A stretch of DNA of 32,842 nt, taken from assembly GCA_949282255.1 (NCBI GenBank), contig CASDPA010000025.1, positions 1 to 32,842 on the forward strand, read 5' to 3'. This DNA comes from an uncultured Spirochaetales bacterium (lineage in GTDB: Bacteria; Spirochaetota; Spirochaetia; Sphaerochaetales; Sphaerochaetaceae). Positions 7,607 through 16,844 of this stretch are shown here, piece by piece. Under the pieces are notes generated by a model. That model saw only the letters and a program-made list of their open reading frames with translations. It had not been told where the DNA came from and did no database searches. Both the position numbers and the translations under genes were made by a program. Position 1 is the first letter of the stretch, and every line of letters begins with the position of its first letter.

Positions 7607-8335
7607 ATTCATATCAAGGATGGTCGGATATACCTTGTCCGCTCTTCTTTTCAGCAGCCGTTCGTCCCCGCTTCCTGTCAAAACAGCGATCGTATAGCCG
7701 ACTTTTGCATTTTTTGCGAAATCCATATCTATCTTGCTGTCGCCGACCATGGCCACCTCATCGTTTTTCAGGTCGAACTTTTTCATGAAGCTGAGCATCG
7801 CATCGGGTTTTGGTTTTTTCTTCAGTCCGGAATCACCTGTGCATAGAAAATCTATCTTATCATCTATACCCATCTTGCTTAGGAAAATCCTTGTGGAATA
7901 CATGTGGTCGCTTGTCACAATACCGATTTTCAACCCTTCCTTTCTCAGCCTGTCGAACAATTCGGATATTCCTGGAAATTGCTGGTCTTTTATGTCTTCT
8001 TCCATATTATCCGAGATGTGTTTAATGCCTTTCATTATCGCTTTTTCCACTTTGATTGGATTTAGGCCGTTTGATATGGAGATGAAAATAAGCTTTAAGA
8101 TATTCCAAAGCATGAGATCGTTTCGAAACAGTATGCCGTGCTTATGGTTTCTTTTATAGCGGTCGACACCGAATATCATCTCAAATTTCAGTGTGACTTT
8201 CTCAAGTTTCTTTTCGGGAAGGGACAGTCCCTTCAATTCGTTGTTTATGTTCCTGGAGACTATCGGTCCCCATATTTCAGCATAATTGAAAAGGGTCCCG
8301 TCCTTATCAATTACGATGCCTTTTATCCGTCCCAT
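7574..8335 (-). CDS. HAD-superfamily phosphatase, phosphoglycolate phosphatase-like
   Basis: A 253-residue haloacid dehalogenase-type hydrolase. Motif I is VIDKDGTLFN with the nucleophile aspartate near residue 10, motif II is IGIVTSDH, motif III is the lysine in KKKPKPDAM and motif IV is MVGDSKIDMDFAKNA. A helical cap domain lies between motif I and motif II, as in the Gph/PgmB group. The substrate is a small phosphorylated metabolite that cannot be named. It converges on cysK, overlapping it by 33 nt, and is divergent from the SMUG1-type glycosylase gene. Confidence 0.85.
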   Translation of the reverse strand: MGRIKGIVIDKDGTLFNYAEIWGPIVSRNINNELKGLSLPEKKLEKVTLKFEMIFGVDRYKRNHKHGILFRNDLMLWNILKLIFISISNGLNPIKVEKAIMKGIKHISDNMEEDIKDQQFPGISELFDRLRKEGLKIGIVTSDHMYSTRIFLSKMGIDDKIDFLCTGDSGLKKKPKPDAMLSFMKKFDLKNDEVAMVGDSKIDMDFAKNAKVGYTIAVLTGSGDERLLKRRADKVYPTILDMNSDPLIFKENT

Positions 8336-8401
8336 GGTGAGTTAAGAATAAGATATAAAAGGAGTTTTGGCTATACTGGTATTTGTGTTAACATCTGAAG
8401 C

Positions 8402-9109
8402 GTGGATAAAAAGACTTTGATAAAGGAAAAAAGCCGGCTTCTAGCCAGTCTTCTCGATTCCCTGTCCCTTGATTTTGATGGCTATGTTTACAATCCGCTT
8501 TCATATGCATGGGACATGCATGAGAAATATATTGATATCGCGGTTACGGAAAAACAGAAGATTTTCTTTCTCGGAATGAATCCGGGACCGTTCGGCATGT
8601 GCCAGACCGGTGTTCCGTTCGGGGATATTGAGACGGTCAGAAACTGCCTGAAGCTCGATGGTATTGTCAATATGCCCACAAGTCAATGTCCTGCTCGCCC
8701 GGTGGAAGGACTTGCGATAAAGAGGAGAGAGATGAGCGGACGGCGCTTTTGGGGCTCCGTTTTTGAAGTTTTTTCTCCAGCACAGTTTTTTTCATTTTCC
8801 ACCGTTTTCAATTATTGCCCTTTGGCTTTTCTGGATGCCGGAGGAAGGAACGTGACCCCCGACAGGCTCTCAGCAAAAGATAGAAGGGCGATATTCAACC
8901 TTTGCGACGGGTACCTATGCGATGTGCTGAATCTGATCAGGCCTGAAATCTGCGTGGGAATCGGTGGCTTTGCAACAGAAAGGCTTTCAAAATTTTTCGA
9001 TAATGTCATCACGTTCACCCATCCCTCTCCACTTAATAGGAAATCTGCAGAATTCTATCCTCAGGAAGCTATGAAGAAAATCAGGAGGTTGTATGAAAAT
9101 TACTGCTAA
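8402..9109 (+). CDS. SMUG1-type uracil-DNA glycosylase
   Basis: A 235-residue protein expected to remove uracil and oxidised pyrimidines such as 5-hydroxymethyluracil from DNA. Motif 1 is FLGMNPGPFGMCQTGVPFG with Asn60, and motif 2 is THPSPLNRKS with His207, the two catalytic positions of SMUG1. The central NYCPLAFLDAGGRNVTP is also typical of SMUG1 rather than UNG, MUG or UDG types 4-6. The start is a GTG at 8402; no upstream ATG fits, and only a weak GAAG lies before it. A TATACT at 8372-8377 may be its -10 box but has no good -35. The gene overlaps ispE by 17 nt, so the two are co-transcribed. Confidence 0.85.
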   Translation: MDKKTLIKEKSRLLASLLDSLSLDFDGYVYNPLSYAWDMHEKYIDIAVTEKQKIFFLGMNPGPFGMCQTGVPFGDIETVRNCLKLDGIVNMPTSQCPARPVEGLAIKRREMSGRRFWGSVFEVFSPAQFFSFSTVFNYCPLAFLDAGGRNVTPDRLSAKDRRAIFNLCDGYLCDVLNLIRPEICVGIGGFATERLSKFFDNVITFTHPSPLNRKSAEFYPQEAMKKIRRLYENYC

Positions 9110-9935
9110 TGCAAAGGTCAACATAGGGCTTTTGGTTAAAAACAAAAGGCAGGATGGTTATCATGATCTTGAGACCTTTTTCCATAAGATCGGCCTTTGC
9201 GATCATATAGACATTGATTTTTATCCCTCGAAGGAAGTCTTTGTCTTCATAAGTGGCAATGAGTCCTATATAGGTTCAGGAATGGATCTGATGGAAAAGG
9301 CGTTGAGACTGTTTGCATATCAGACTGGACTGACTTTCACCTCTGAAATAAAGATTGAAAAAAACATTCCTTTTCAAGCCGGGCTTGGCGGAGGAAGTTC
9401 CGATGCCGCAGCGGTTCTTCTTGCTGCAAACTCTTTTTTTTCTTTTCCTCTCAAGACTGGGGAGCTGGCTGCACTTGCCTTGCAGATAGGCTCGGATGTC
9501 CCATTTTTTGTTTCCGGCCTGGATGCAGCAAAGGCTTATGGCAGGGGGGAGATCCTTTTTCCTGAGAGTCCTTTGGAAGGTAAGCTTGATATATATCTTC
9601 CAGAAATCAGGATAAGCACGGGAGCCGCATTTGCTTCTCTTGATGCAATGGATAGGATGAAAACCGATCTTCCTTTACATCTTTCCCACAGCCTGCGGTA
9701 TGACGTCTATCCAAATGATTTTGAGCTTTCATTTCCCCGTACTGCAGAAATTGAAAGCATTGCCGAAAGTTACTCTTATTTCTCGCTTTCCGGCTCCGGA
9801 AGCGCATATTTTGGAATTGGGGAAAAAATAGAAACAGAAAAAAGACATACAAAAAGTATAGAAAATGGGATAGAACTGTACCGATGGCATGAAAAAATAA
9901 AAAAAATTGAAAATTTCTTGTTTAAAAGTCAGTGA
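9093..9935 (+). CDS. ispE: 4-diphosphocytidyl-2-C-methyl-D-erythritol kinase
   Basis: A 280-residue GHMP kinase that phosphorylates CDP-methylerythritol in the DXP (non-mevalonate) isoprenoid pathway. The N-terminus ITANAKVNIGL contains the conserved lysine, PFQAGLGGGSSDAAA near residue 95 is the ATP-binding GHMP motif, and SLSGSGSAYFG is the C-terminal glycine motif. An AGGAGG site at about 9082-9087 fits the ATG at 9093. It overlaps the SMUG1-type gene by 17 nt and is followed after 38 nt by spoVG, an order (ispE-spoVG) also seen in Firmicutes. Confidence 0.95.
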   Translation: MKITANAKVNIGLLVKNKRQDGYHDLETFFHKIGLCDHIDIDFYPSKEVFVFISGNESYIGSGMDLMEKALRLFAYQTGLTFTSEIKIEKNIPFQAGLGGGSSDAAAVLLAANSFFSFPLKTGELAALALQIGSDVPFFVSGLDAAKAYGRGEILFPESPLEGKLDIYLPEIRISTGAAFASLDAMDRMKTDLPLHLSHSLRYDVYPNDFELSFPRTAEIESIAESYSYFSLSGSGSAYFGIGEKIETEKRHTKSIENGIELYRWHEKIKKIENFLFKSQ

Positions 9936-9973
9936 TAATGGGCTATTATCTCCTTATCTGGGAGGATGGCAAG

Positions 9974-10258
9974 ATGAATATTACGGACATAAGAATAGTC
10001 CCCGTAGAAGGCCAGCAGTTTCTTAAGGCTTACGTTTCTGTAACTTTCGATGATGAGCTGGTTGTTCATAATATCAGGATAATACATGTCGAGGAAAAAC
10101 TGATGATAAGTATGCCAAACAAGAAGTTGCCGGGCGGGGAATATAGGGATTATGTGCATCCTATAACGCAGACATTCAGAAAAAAACTCACCGATGATAT
10201 CATTGCTAAGTATCATAAGCTCGTCGGACAGGCGGATGCGGTATTGCAAGAAGGTTGA
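9974..10258 (+). CDS. spoVG: SpoVG family regulator
   Basis: A 94-residue SpoVG protein, a small site-specific nucleic-acid-binding regulator known from Bacillus, Staphylococcus and Borrelia. MNITDIRIVPVEG and the central MPNKKLPGGEYRDYVHPI are characteristic of the family. The start at 9974 is set by a GGGAGG ribosome site at 9960-9965 and by family length; an earlier in-frame ATG at 9932 would overlap ispE and add 14 atypical residues. It follows ispE and lies 24 nt before tRNA-Gln, so the tRNA may share its transcript. Confidence 0.95.
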   Translation: MNITDIRIVPVEGQQFLKAYVSVTFDDELVVHNIRIIHVEEKLMISMPNKKLPGGEYRDYVHPITQTFRKKLTDDIIAKYHKLVGQADAVLQEG

Positions 10259-10282
10259 TAATCTGATATTTTTTCTAGCGTT

Positions 10283-10354
10283 AGGGAAGTCGCCAAGTGG
10301 TTAAGGCTCTGGTTTTTGGTGCCGGCATCGTAGGTTCGAGTCCTGCCTTCCCTG
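10283..10354 (+). tRNA. tRNA-Gln (anticodon TTG)
   Basis: A full cloverleaf can be drawn. The acceptor AGGGAAG (10283-10289) pairs with CTTCCCT (10347-10353). The D-stem is GCC/GGC, the anticodon stem is CTGGT/GCCGG around the loop TTTTGGT, and the T-arm is GTAGG-TTCGAGT-CCTGC. The anticodon TTG at 10316-10318 reads CAA, giving glutamine. The 3' CCA is not encoded, so it must be added after transcription. A terminator follows immediately. Confidence 0.95.
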
Positions 10355-10355
10355 G

Positions 10356-10384
10356 ATCTTCCATCATGCATGGAAGATTTTTTT
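10356..10384 (+). terminator. Rho-independent terminator after tRNA-Gln
   Basis: ATCTTCCAT (10356-10364), a 5-nt loop and ATGGAAGAT (10370-10378) form a perfect 9-bp stem followed by a run of T to 10384. It ends the SMUG1/ispE/spoVG/tRNA transcript. Confidence 0.9.
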
Positions 10385-10396
10385 ATTGCTTTTGAC

Positions 10397-10426
10397 TTTA
10401 CATTCTCATCCCCTTTGGGGTATATT
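10397..10426 (+). promoter_or_regulatory. Predicted promoter of the rplY operon
   Basis: TTTACA (10397-10402), an 18-nt spacer and TATATT (10421-10426) form a promoter about 53 nt before the rplY start. The spacer contains the palindrome CCCCTTTGGGG (10410-10420). Unlike several other genes here, rplY has a normal leader with AAGGAG at 10467-10472. Confidence 0.6.
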
Positions 10427-10478
10427 GGACTAGCTCCATGGTAGTTGGAAAAACCAATGAGAGTATAAGGAGAAAAAA

Positions 10479-11099
10479 ATGAGTGAGAAAAAGCTTGTAG
10501 CAGAGCTCAGGACATCCGATTTCGGAACCAGAGGTTCCAGAAGGCTTCTGAGGGCAGGCAGGATTCCTGCTGTTGTTTATGGAAAGGGTGAGCCTCTTCA
10601 TGTAACAGTGGACGCAAGGGAATTCAATTACAAAAAGAGCGGTTTCGGTGAATCGACGCTCATCGTTCTTGAAGTGCGTGGAGAAAAGGACCACGAGGTT
10701 TTTGTTAAGACCTATCAGGAAGATCTTCTCAGAAACTGCGTACACCATATCGATTTCTATGAAATCACCAGAGGTCAGGCTGTAAGGACACACGTCAGGG
10801 TTGAGCTTACAGGGACTCCGATCGGTGTCAAGGCCGGTGGTGTTCTTGACCAGGTCATCCATGAAGTTGAGATCGAATGTCTTCCTAAGGATCTTCCTGA
10901 AATCTTCACAATGGATGTTTCAGGTCTCGATATGAATGAATCGGTCAAGCTTGCAGAGCTTCCTTGCCCTGAGAGCGTCAAGATCCTTGGCGATCTTGAG
11001 GTGACGCTTGCAACTGTAAAGCCTGTCAAGGTTGAGGTTGAGGCTCCTGCTGAAGAGGTTGCGGCCGATGCGGCTGCTCCGGCTCCGGAGACCAAGTGA
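10479..11099 (+). CDS. rplY: 50S ribosomal protein L25, long CTC form
   Basis: A 206-residue L25/Ctc protein that binds 5S rRNA in the large subunit. The N-terminal L25 domain (about 1-92) includes RRLLRAGRIPAVVYGKGE, and the beta-rich CTC domain (about 95-185) includes VRVELTGTPIGVKAGGVL; the last 20 residues form an Ala/Pro/Glu tail common in this long form. AAGGAG at 10467 sets the ATG. It is followed by pth after 1 nt, the standard rplY-pth pairing. Confidence 0.96.
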   Translation: MSEKKLVAELRTSDFGTRGSRRLLRAGRIPAVVYGKGEPLHVTVDAREFNYKKSGFGESTLIVLEVRGEKDHEVFVKTYQEDLLRNCVHHIDFYEITRGQAVRTHVRVELTGTPIGVKAGGVLDQVIHEVEIECLPKDLPEIFTMDVSGLDMNESVKLAELPCPESVKILGDLEVTLATVKPVKVEVEAPAEEVAADAAAPAPETK

Positions 11100-11100
11100 G

Positions 11101-11658
11101 ATGATCGTATTCGGTCTAGGTAATCCCGGACCGGCATATGAGGATACCAGGCATAACGTCGGGTTCAAGACTGTTGAACGGTTGGCAGCGCTGAAGGGCA
11201 TGAAAATGCGTAAGCGCTGCCTTCGTCGTTATAAATGTGCCCGGACCGGTGATTTGACTATTGTCGAACCTCTGACATTCATGAATGCAAGCGGGGCGGT
11301 TTTTCCAGAGCTTGTGGAAGGGGAGAACCGCATAGTGGTTATTGTCGACAATATGGATCTTCCTGTGGGCCGGTTACGGATACGTGAAGGCGGGTCCTCT
11401 GCTGGGCATAATGGGCTGAAAAGCATAATAGGCACCATTGGAAGTGATTTCATCCGCATATATATAGGAATAGGAAGGCCTGCAGAAGGGGTTGCTGTCG
11501 TCGATCATGTGCTTGGCCGTTTCTCTGAAGATGATAAAAGGAAATTGGAGAGTGTGTTTTTTGAGGCGGCCTCTGCGGTTTGCGCAATGTTGGATGGGGA
11601 GGATTTGAAGCTTGTCATACAAAGAGCTAATTCTTTCCAGGCTCCAGATTCCGAGTGA
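11101..11658 (+). CDS. pth: Peptidyl-tRNA hydrolase
   Basis: A 185-residue enzyme that frees tRNA from peptidyl-tRNA dropped by stalled ribosomes. The catalytic set is visible: Asn8 in GLGNPG, His18 in TRHNVGF, Asp83 in VDNMDLP and Asn104 in SAGHNGLKS. The ATG at 11101 begins 1 nt after the rplY stop. The 3' end overlaps tilS by 47 nt. Confidence 0.95.
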   Translation: MIVFGLGNPGPAYEDTRHNVGFKTVERLAALKGMKMRKRCLRRYKCARTGDLTIVEPLTFMNASGAVFPELVEGENRIVVIVDNMDLPVGRLRIREGGSSAGHNGLKSIIGTIGSDFIRIYIGIGRPAEGVAVVDHVLGRFSEDDKRKLESVFFEAASAVCAMLDGEDLKLVIQRANSFQAPDSE

Positions 11659-12913
11659 AGGAAATCTGGTGCTTGCATTTTCAGGTGGATCCGACTCCTT
11701 GGCCTTGTTGTCCCTGCTGCCTTCTGAACGTACAATGGCGGTATATGTCAACCATAACATAAGAAGCCAGGAGGAGCTGGAGAGGGAGATCGAGCTGAAC
11801 CGGAGGAATGCAGAACGCTTTTGCATTCCTTTTGAAGTGCTTCATATCGAACGCGGCCGGGTCGAAGAGCTTGCCCGGGAAGGCCGGATGGGTATCGAGG
11901 CGGCGGCTAGGAGGCTGCGCTATGCCCTTCTTTCAAAAGTTGAGGCCTCATATATATTGACTGCACATCACCTGGACGACCAGGTGGAGACGTTTTTGAT
12001 GAGAATTTCTTCATGCTCACCCGTATACTCGCTTGAAGGGATAAGATACTGTGATGGCCGTATCATCCGGCCTCTTTTAAATGTGCCGAAATCCTGGATA
12101 ATGGGATATTTGGATGAGCAGGGCTTGGAGTATTCGTCAGACAGCACCAATAGCGACCTGTCTTATGAGCGGAACCGCATAAGGCATCTTGTGCTTCCTT
12201 TTCTGACCGATGGGCAGAAGGATCTGATAAGCTGTATATGCCGCAATGCCGGTCTTCTTCGGAGAAAAGGGAAAGAAATCATTTTGTTTAGGAATCCCGG
12301 CTTTGTCTTTTTCTCTTTTGATGATTATTCTGCTGCCCCCGTATGGTGGCGCGAAAAGGCTGTTTTTGATATAAATCATTATTTTGGATACGCAAAGAGG
12401 CTTTCGAGAAATGAGTTCAGCAAGATCGATGCCTTTCTTCTCGATAAAAGCGTCTCCCATGTTGAAACCTCGCGTTTTTCCATTTTCAAGCGTCATGGTA
12501 TGATACGCTTTTTTTCTCCGGCCTTCCATTTTGTTACGGTTTTTGATCCTTCCGGTACTTTTGTTCCCGGGTTTTTCCTTTCAGCAAAAGAAGACAACGG
12601 GGGGGATTTGAAAATGCTGTGCATCGATTTTTCTTGCGTGCAGGGGACCCTTGTTCTCCGTACGGACAGGCTTTTGGATGAAATAGAGCTTAAAGAGGGG
12701 ATAAAAAGGATTTCCGAGCTGAAGAAAGAATATGGCATACCATACTGTTATGTATTGGAAGACAAAGAAGGTCTTGTCGCAGTGCTTTCCTCGTTCTTGG
12801 GTGGCCGTGACAGGCTTTCCAGGCGCTTTCTTGGGAAAAAAGGACTTTATGTTGCAGCAGAAAGGATGGATGAGGGAAAAAAAATTTTCTCTTCCACCTT
12901 TTCCTATAATTAG
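11612..12913 (+). CDS. tilS: tRNA(Ile)-lysidine synthase
   Basis: A 433-residue N-type ATP pyrophosphatase that makes lysidine at position 34 of the CAT-anticodon tRNA-Ile. The PP-loop LAFSGGSDSL lies at residues 21-30, and the YILTAHHLDDQVET and NRIRHLVLP motifs follow at the expected distances. The probable start is a TTG at 11612, backed by GGGGAGG about 10 nt upstream; no ATG gives a complete N-terminus before the PP-loop. The gene overlaps the end of pth by 47 nt. The C-terminal third is less conserved but has the length of the usual TilS substrate-binding domains. ftsH follows after 32 nt, the common tilS-ftsH order. Confidence 0.9.
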   Translation: MSYKELILSRLQIPSEGNLVLAFSGGSDSLALLSLLPSERTMAVYVNHNIRSQEELEREIELNRRNAERFCIPFEVLHIERGRVEELAREGRMGIEAAARRLRYALLSKVEASYILTAHHLDDQVETFLMRISSCSPVYSLEGIRYCDGRIIRPLLNVPKSWIMGYLDEQGLEYSSDSTNSDLSYERNRIRHLVLPFLTDGQKDLISCICRNAGLLRRKGKEIILFRNPGFVFFSFDDYSAAPVWWREKAVFDINHYFGYAKRLSRNEFSKIDAFLLDKSVSHVETSRFSIFKRHGMIRFFSPAFHFVTVFDPSGTFVPGFFLSAKEDNGGDLKMLCIDFSCVQGTLVLRTDRLLDEIELKEGIKRISELKKEYGIPYCYVLEDKEGLVAVLSSFLGGRDRLSRRFLGKKGLYVAAERMDEGKKIFSSTFSYN

Positions 12914-12945
12914 GTATATTCAGAACAATAGGAAAAAATCAACAG

Positions 12946-15036
12946 ATGGACAATATGGAAGATAAAGAAGAAAAGAAGATGGAACAGGCGCCTATACAAG
13001 AAGGACAAAAAGCCCCGGAAGAAAATGGCCGGGATGAAGCTTCTGGGCATAATGATCCAGATCCGGCGAAAACGGATGAATCCGAAAAGAAAGAGGATAA
13101 GCCGTCCGATGGCGATGAAGGACGTAAGGAAAAGAAGCAGAAAAGGAATCCTTACGACCAATATCGGTATTGGGGAAGTGATAACAGGGATGGAGGCAAA
13201 GGTCCTGTATTCAAGGGCGGTGGGCCGAACAAGGTCGCTCTTATTGTATTTGTCATATTGATCGCCTCGTTTGCCTATATGATTTTCAACGATGCGAACG
13301 TAACAAGGAACGTTGATGTTTCATACACCAGTTTCCTCAACATGGTGGAAAGCGGCAATGTGGCGACGGCAACCATACTCGATCAGAGCAAAATAGAATT
13401 CATGACAAGAGACGGTCTTTCGGGAGTGTGCCGCATTCCTTATTCGGATCCGAATCTCATGACAATACTTGGCAACGCTTCTGTCGACGTGACCGGAGCG
13501 ATCGAGCCGACGCCTTTTTGGTATATACTGCTTCAGTTGCTTCCCTGGATCATATTCATCGTCATGATAATGATGATATTCCGGCAGACAGGTGCACAGG
13601 GTGGGGCTAAAATGATGGGTAATTTCGGTAAGAGCCACGCCCAGAAATACGATAAGAAGGACAAGCCGGTCAAATTTGCGGATGTGGCTGGACAGAAGGA
13701 AGCCAAATACGAGCTTGAGGAAGTCGTGGATTTCTTGAAGCATCCGGAAAAATTCGTCAAGATCGGTGCAAAGATTCCGAAGGGTGTTCTGCTCGTAGGA
13801 CCTCCGGGAACGGGTAAGACATTGCTTGCCAGAGCTGTTGCAGGTGAGGCTGGAGTGAATTTCTTCCATACCTCCGGCTCAGACTTTGTCGAGATGTTTG
13901 TTGGAATGGGAGCGGCAAGGGTGCGTGACCTTTTCGAGCAGGGAAGGAAGAATGCTCCGTGCATCATTTTTATCGATGAGCTCGATGCTGTCGGACGCGC
14001 CAGAGGCACCGGCCTCGGCGGAGGTCATGATGAAAGGGAACAGACTCTCAACCAGATGCTTGTCGAGATGGATGGATTCTCTTCGGATCCCGGCATAATA
14101 GTCATTGCCGCCACCAACCGTCCCGATGTTTTGGATCCGGCTCTTCTTAGGCCCGGGCGCTTTGATAGACAGGTTGTGGTCGAGCTTCCGGATGTCCAGG
14201 AGCGTCTTGATGTGCTTAGGATACATACACGCAAGGTGCTGCTTCAGGAGGATGTGGATCTGGAGCGCATTGCAAGAGCCACCCCTGGCACCAGCGGTGC
14301 CGATCTGGCCAATCTGGTGAATGAGGCTGCGCTGTTTGCGGCAAGAAGCAGCAGGATGACCGTTTCGATGGATGACTTTGAAAAAGCAAGGGACAAGATC
14401 ATTCTCGGTGTGGCCCGGGAATCCAGATACATGACCATAGAGGAAAAGACGGCCACAGCGTGCCACGAATCCGGACATGCGCTCATGCATTATTATCTCA
14501 AGACCGCAGATCCCCTGCATAAGGTTACGATCATTCCTCATGGCCGTGCACTCGGCATAACCATGAGCCTTCCTGAAAAGGATGTATACTCGCGCAATAA
14601 GACGATGCTCGAAGATATGATCAAGATGCTTATGGGTGGGTATGCCGCTGAAAAGATTGTTTATGGTGAGACGACAACCGGAACCAGCAACGATAATCAG
14701 AGATCGACGGAAATTGCGCGTAAGATGGTTACCGAATGGGGAATGAGCGATCTTGGTTTCATAAACCTCTCATCAAACGGCGACGAACCGATATTCCTCG
14801 GACGCGAGATAACGCAGCACAAGGATTATTCTGATGAGACTGCGCGTAAGATCGATGAGGAAGTGCGCAAGATCCTCGACAGATGTATGGATGAGACGAT
14901 GCAGGTCCTGACAGATCACAGGGATCAGCTGGACATGCTTACCACGGCTCTTGTGGAGAAGGAAACCCTTGACGATGCCGAAATCCGCAAGATGTTCGGT
15001 TTCCCGCCTGTGAAGCATATTACGGAACTCAAGTGA
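12946..15036 (+). CDS. ftsH: ATP-dependent zinc metalloprotease FtsH
   Basis: A 696-residue inner-membrane AAA+ protease that degrades unstable membrane and cytosolic proteins. Order of parts: a charged, probably disordered cytosolic extension (1-95), a first membrane helix (97-114), a periplasmic domain, a second helix (191-212), Walker A GPPGTGKT (285-292), pore loop FVG (318-320), Walker B IIFIDE (340-345), the arginine-finger region, and the zinc site HESGH (507-511). The N-terminal extension rich in Lys, Glu and Asp makes it longer than the 644-residue E. coli protein. ATG 12946 has only a weak AGGAAA 12-13 nt upstream, and ATG 12955 is an alternative. A TATAAT at 12903-12908 may be an internal promoter. 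It is joined to lepA by TGATG. Confidence 0.96.
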   Translation: MDNMEDKEEKKMEQAPIQEGQKAPEENGRDEASGHNDPDPAKTDESEKKEDKPSDGDEGRKEKKQKRNPYDQYRYWGSDNRDGGKGPVFKGGGPNKVALIVFVILIASFAYMIFNDANVTRNVDVSYTSFLNMVESGNVATATILDQSKIEFMTRDGLSGVCRIPYSDPNLMTILGNASVDVTGAIEPTPFWYILLQLLPWIIFIVMIMMIFRQTGAQGGAKMMGNFGKSHAQKYDKKDKPVKFADVAGQKEAKYELEEVVDFLKHPEKFVKIGAKIPKGVLLVGPPGTGKTLLARAVAGEAGVNFFHTSGSDFVEMFVGMGAARVRDLFEQGRKNAPCIIFIDELDAVGRARGTGLGGGHDEREQTLNQMLVEMDGFSSDPGIIVIAATNRPDVLDPALLRPGRFDRQVVVELPDVQERLDVLRIHTRKVLLQEDVDLERIARATPGTSGADLANLVNEAALFAARSSRMTVSMDDFEKARDKIILGVARESRYMTIEEKTATACHESGHALMHYYLKTADPLHKVTIIPHGRALGITMSLPEKDVYSRNKTMLEDMIKMLMGGYAAEKIVYGETTTGTSNDNQRSTEIARKMVTEWGMSDLGFINLSSNGDEPIFLGREITQHKDYSDETARKIDEEVRKILDRCMDETMQVLTDHRDQLDMLTTALVEKETLDDAEIRKMFGFPPVKHITELK

Positions 15037-16844
15037 TGGATACATCGAAAAAAAGGAATTTCTGTATTATTGCACATATCGACCACGGCAAGAGCACTCT
15101 TGCCGACAGGTTCATCGAAAGGGCCCGCCTTGTCACAAGCCGCGGGCCTCAGCAGACCCAGATCCTCGATAATATGGATATCGAGAGGGAAAGGGGCATA
15201 ACGATAAAAAGCCAGGCTGTGACGATCCCTTATAAGGCAAAGGATGGGTGCGATTACGAATTGAATCTTGTCGATACCCCGGGACATGTGGATTTCACCT
15301 ACGAGGTATCCAGGGCCATCAGCAGCTGCGAGGGTGCCTTGCTTTTGATAGATGCCAGCCAAGGGGTTGAGGCGCAGACGCTGGCCAATCTTTATTTGGC
15401 GATGGAACACAACCTTGAGATCATCCCAGTCATAAACAAGATAGATCTTCCGAGTGCGGATATAGATTCTTGTCTGCATCAGATAGATCATGATTTGGGG
15501 CTTGATCCGGATATGGCTGTGAAGGTTTCGGCAAAGACGGGAGAAGGCGTTGATGATCTTTTTGAGGCCATCGTCAACCTGATCCCTTCTCCAAGCGGTA
15601 AGGATTCCGCTCCGCTCAGAGCCCTTATTTTCGATTCCCATTATGATCCGTACAGGGGGGTCATCGTCCATTGCAGGATATTTTCCGGCCGGATGAGAAA
15701 AGGGGATCAGATAGTTTTCATGCATTCCGGTGCGCAATACGGGATAGAGGATCTTGGAATATTCCAGCTGCAGCTCATGAGTAAGCCGGAGCTTTCATCC
15801 GGCGATGTCGGTTATTTCATTGCTGGAATAAAAACGATAAGTGACATAAGGGTGGGGGATACCGTCACTCTTTCCTCATCTCCTGCCAGCGAGCCTCTTC
15901 CTGGTTTCAAGGAAGTCAAACCTGTTGTCTTTTCCTCGATCTATCCGGTTGATACAAACGATTACGAGGAGCTGTATGATGCGATGGAACGCCTCAAGCT
16001 CAATGATGCTTCGCTTGTATATGAGAAAGACAGCTCGGCTGCCTTGGGCTTTGGTTTCCGCTGCGGTTTCTTGGGACTTCTTCATCTTGAGGTGATCCAG
16101 GAGAGGATCGAGAGGGAGTTTGATCTGTCCATAGTGTTCACTTCCCCCTCCGTACGCTACATCGTCCATATGAAAAACGGCGAGGTGCTTGAGATTGACA
16201 ACCCTCTCGAATATCCAGATCCGATGAAGGTCGATTATGCGGAGGAACCGTTCATTGAGGCCTCGATAATAACCCCGGTCCAGTTTATAGGCCCGATAAT
16301 GACGCTTTGCATGGAAAAGCGCGGAGTGCAGACATCCATGAATTATCTTGACGAGAAGAGGGTGGAGCTTAGGTATGACATGCCTCTTTCGGAGGTGCTT
16401 TTCGAGTTCTATGACCGCCTCAAGTCGATATCAAGGGGATATGCGTCATTCGATTATCAGGTCATCGGACACAAGAGGACCGATCTTGTGCGTCTCGATA
16501 TACTTGTCAATGGAGACCCGGTTGACGCCCTGAGCCAGCTTGTGTTCAAAGGCAATGCACAGGCCAGGGGAAGGATAGTCTGCGAACGTCTCAAAGGGGA
16601 GATCCCCCGTCAGCAGTTCAAGATTCCGATCCAGGCTGCCATCGGAGGACAGATAATTGCCCGCGAGACGATCAACGCCTATCGTAAGGATGTCACTGCA
16701 AAATGCTATGGTGGTGATATTTCAAGAAAGCGTAAGCTTCTTGAGAAGCAGAAGGAAGGAAAGAAGAGGATGAAGATGGTCGGGAACGTGGAAATCCCGC
16801 AGTCCGCATTCCTTGCAGTATTGAAAACAGAGGAGGACGAGTGA
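15036..16844 (+). CDS. lepA: Elongation factor 4 (LepA GTPase)
   Basis: A 602-residue translational GTPase that binds ribosomes and can back-translocate them. G motifs are AHIDHGKS near the N-terminus, VDTPGH and NKID; the LepA-specific C-terminal part includes FKGNAQARGR, GGQIIARETI, RKDVTAKCYGGDISRKRKLLEKQK and GNVEIPQSAFLAVL. The ATG at 15036 overlaps the ftsH TGA as TGATG; a GTG 3 nt earlier is less likely. It is joined to galM in the same way. Confidence 0.96.
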   Translation: MDTSKKRNFCIIAHIDHGKSTLADRFIERARLVTSRGPQQTQILDNMDIERERGITIKSQAVTIPYKAKDGCDYELNLVDTPGHVDFTYEVSRAISSCEGALLLIDASQGVEAQTLANLYLAMEHNLEIIPVINKIDLPSADIDSCLHQIDHDLGLDPDMAVKVSAKTGEGVDDLFEAIVNLIPSPSGKDSAPLRALIFDSHYDPYRGVIVHCRIFSGRMRKGDQIVFMHSGAQYGIEDLGIFQLQLMSKPELSSGDVGYFIAGIKTISDIRVGDTVTLSSSPASEPLPGFKEVKPVVFSSIYPVDTNDYEELYDAMERLKLNDASLVYEKDSSAALGFGFRCGFLGLLHLEVIQERIEREFDLSIVFTSPSVRYIVHMKNGEVLEIDNPLEYPDPMKVDYAEEPFIEASIITPVQFIGPIMTLCMEKRGVQTSMNYLDEKRVELRYDMPLSEVLFEFYDRLKSISRGYASFDYQVIGHKRTDLVRLDILVNGDPVDALSQLVFKGNAQARGRIVCERLKGEIPRQQFKIPIQAAIGGQIIARETINAYRKDVTAKCYGGDISRKRKLLEKQKEGKKRMKMVGNVEIPQSAFLAVLKTEEDE

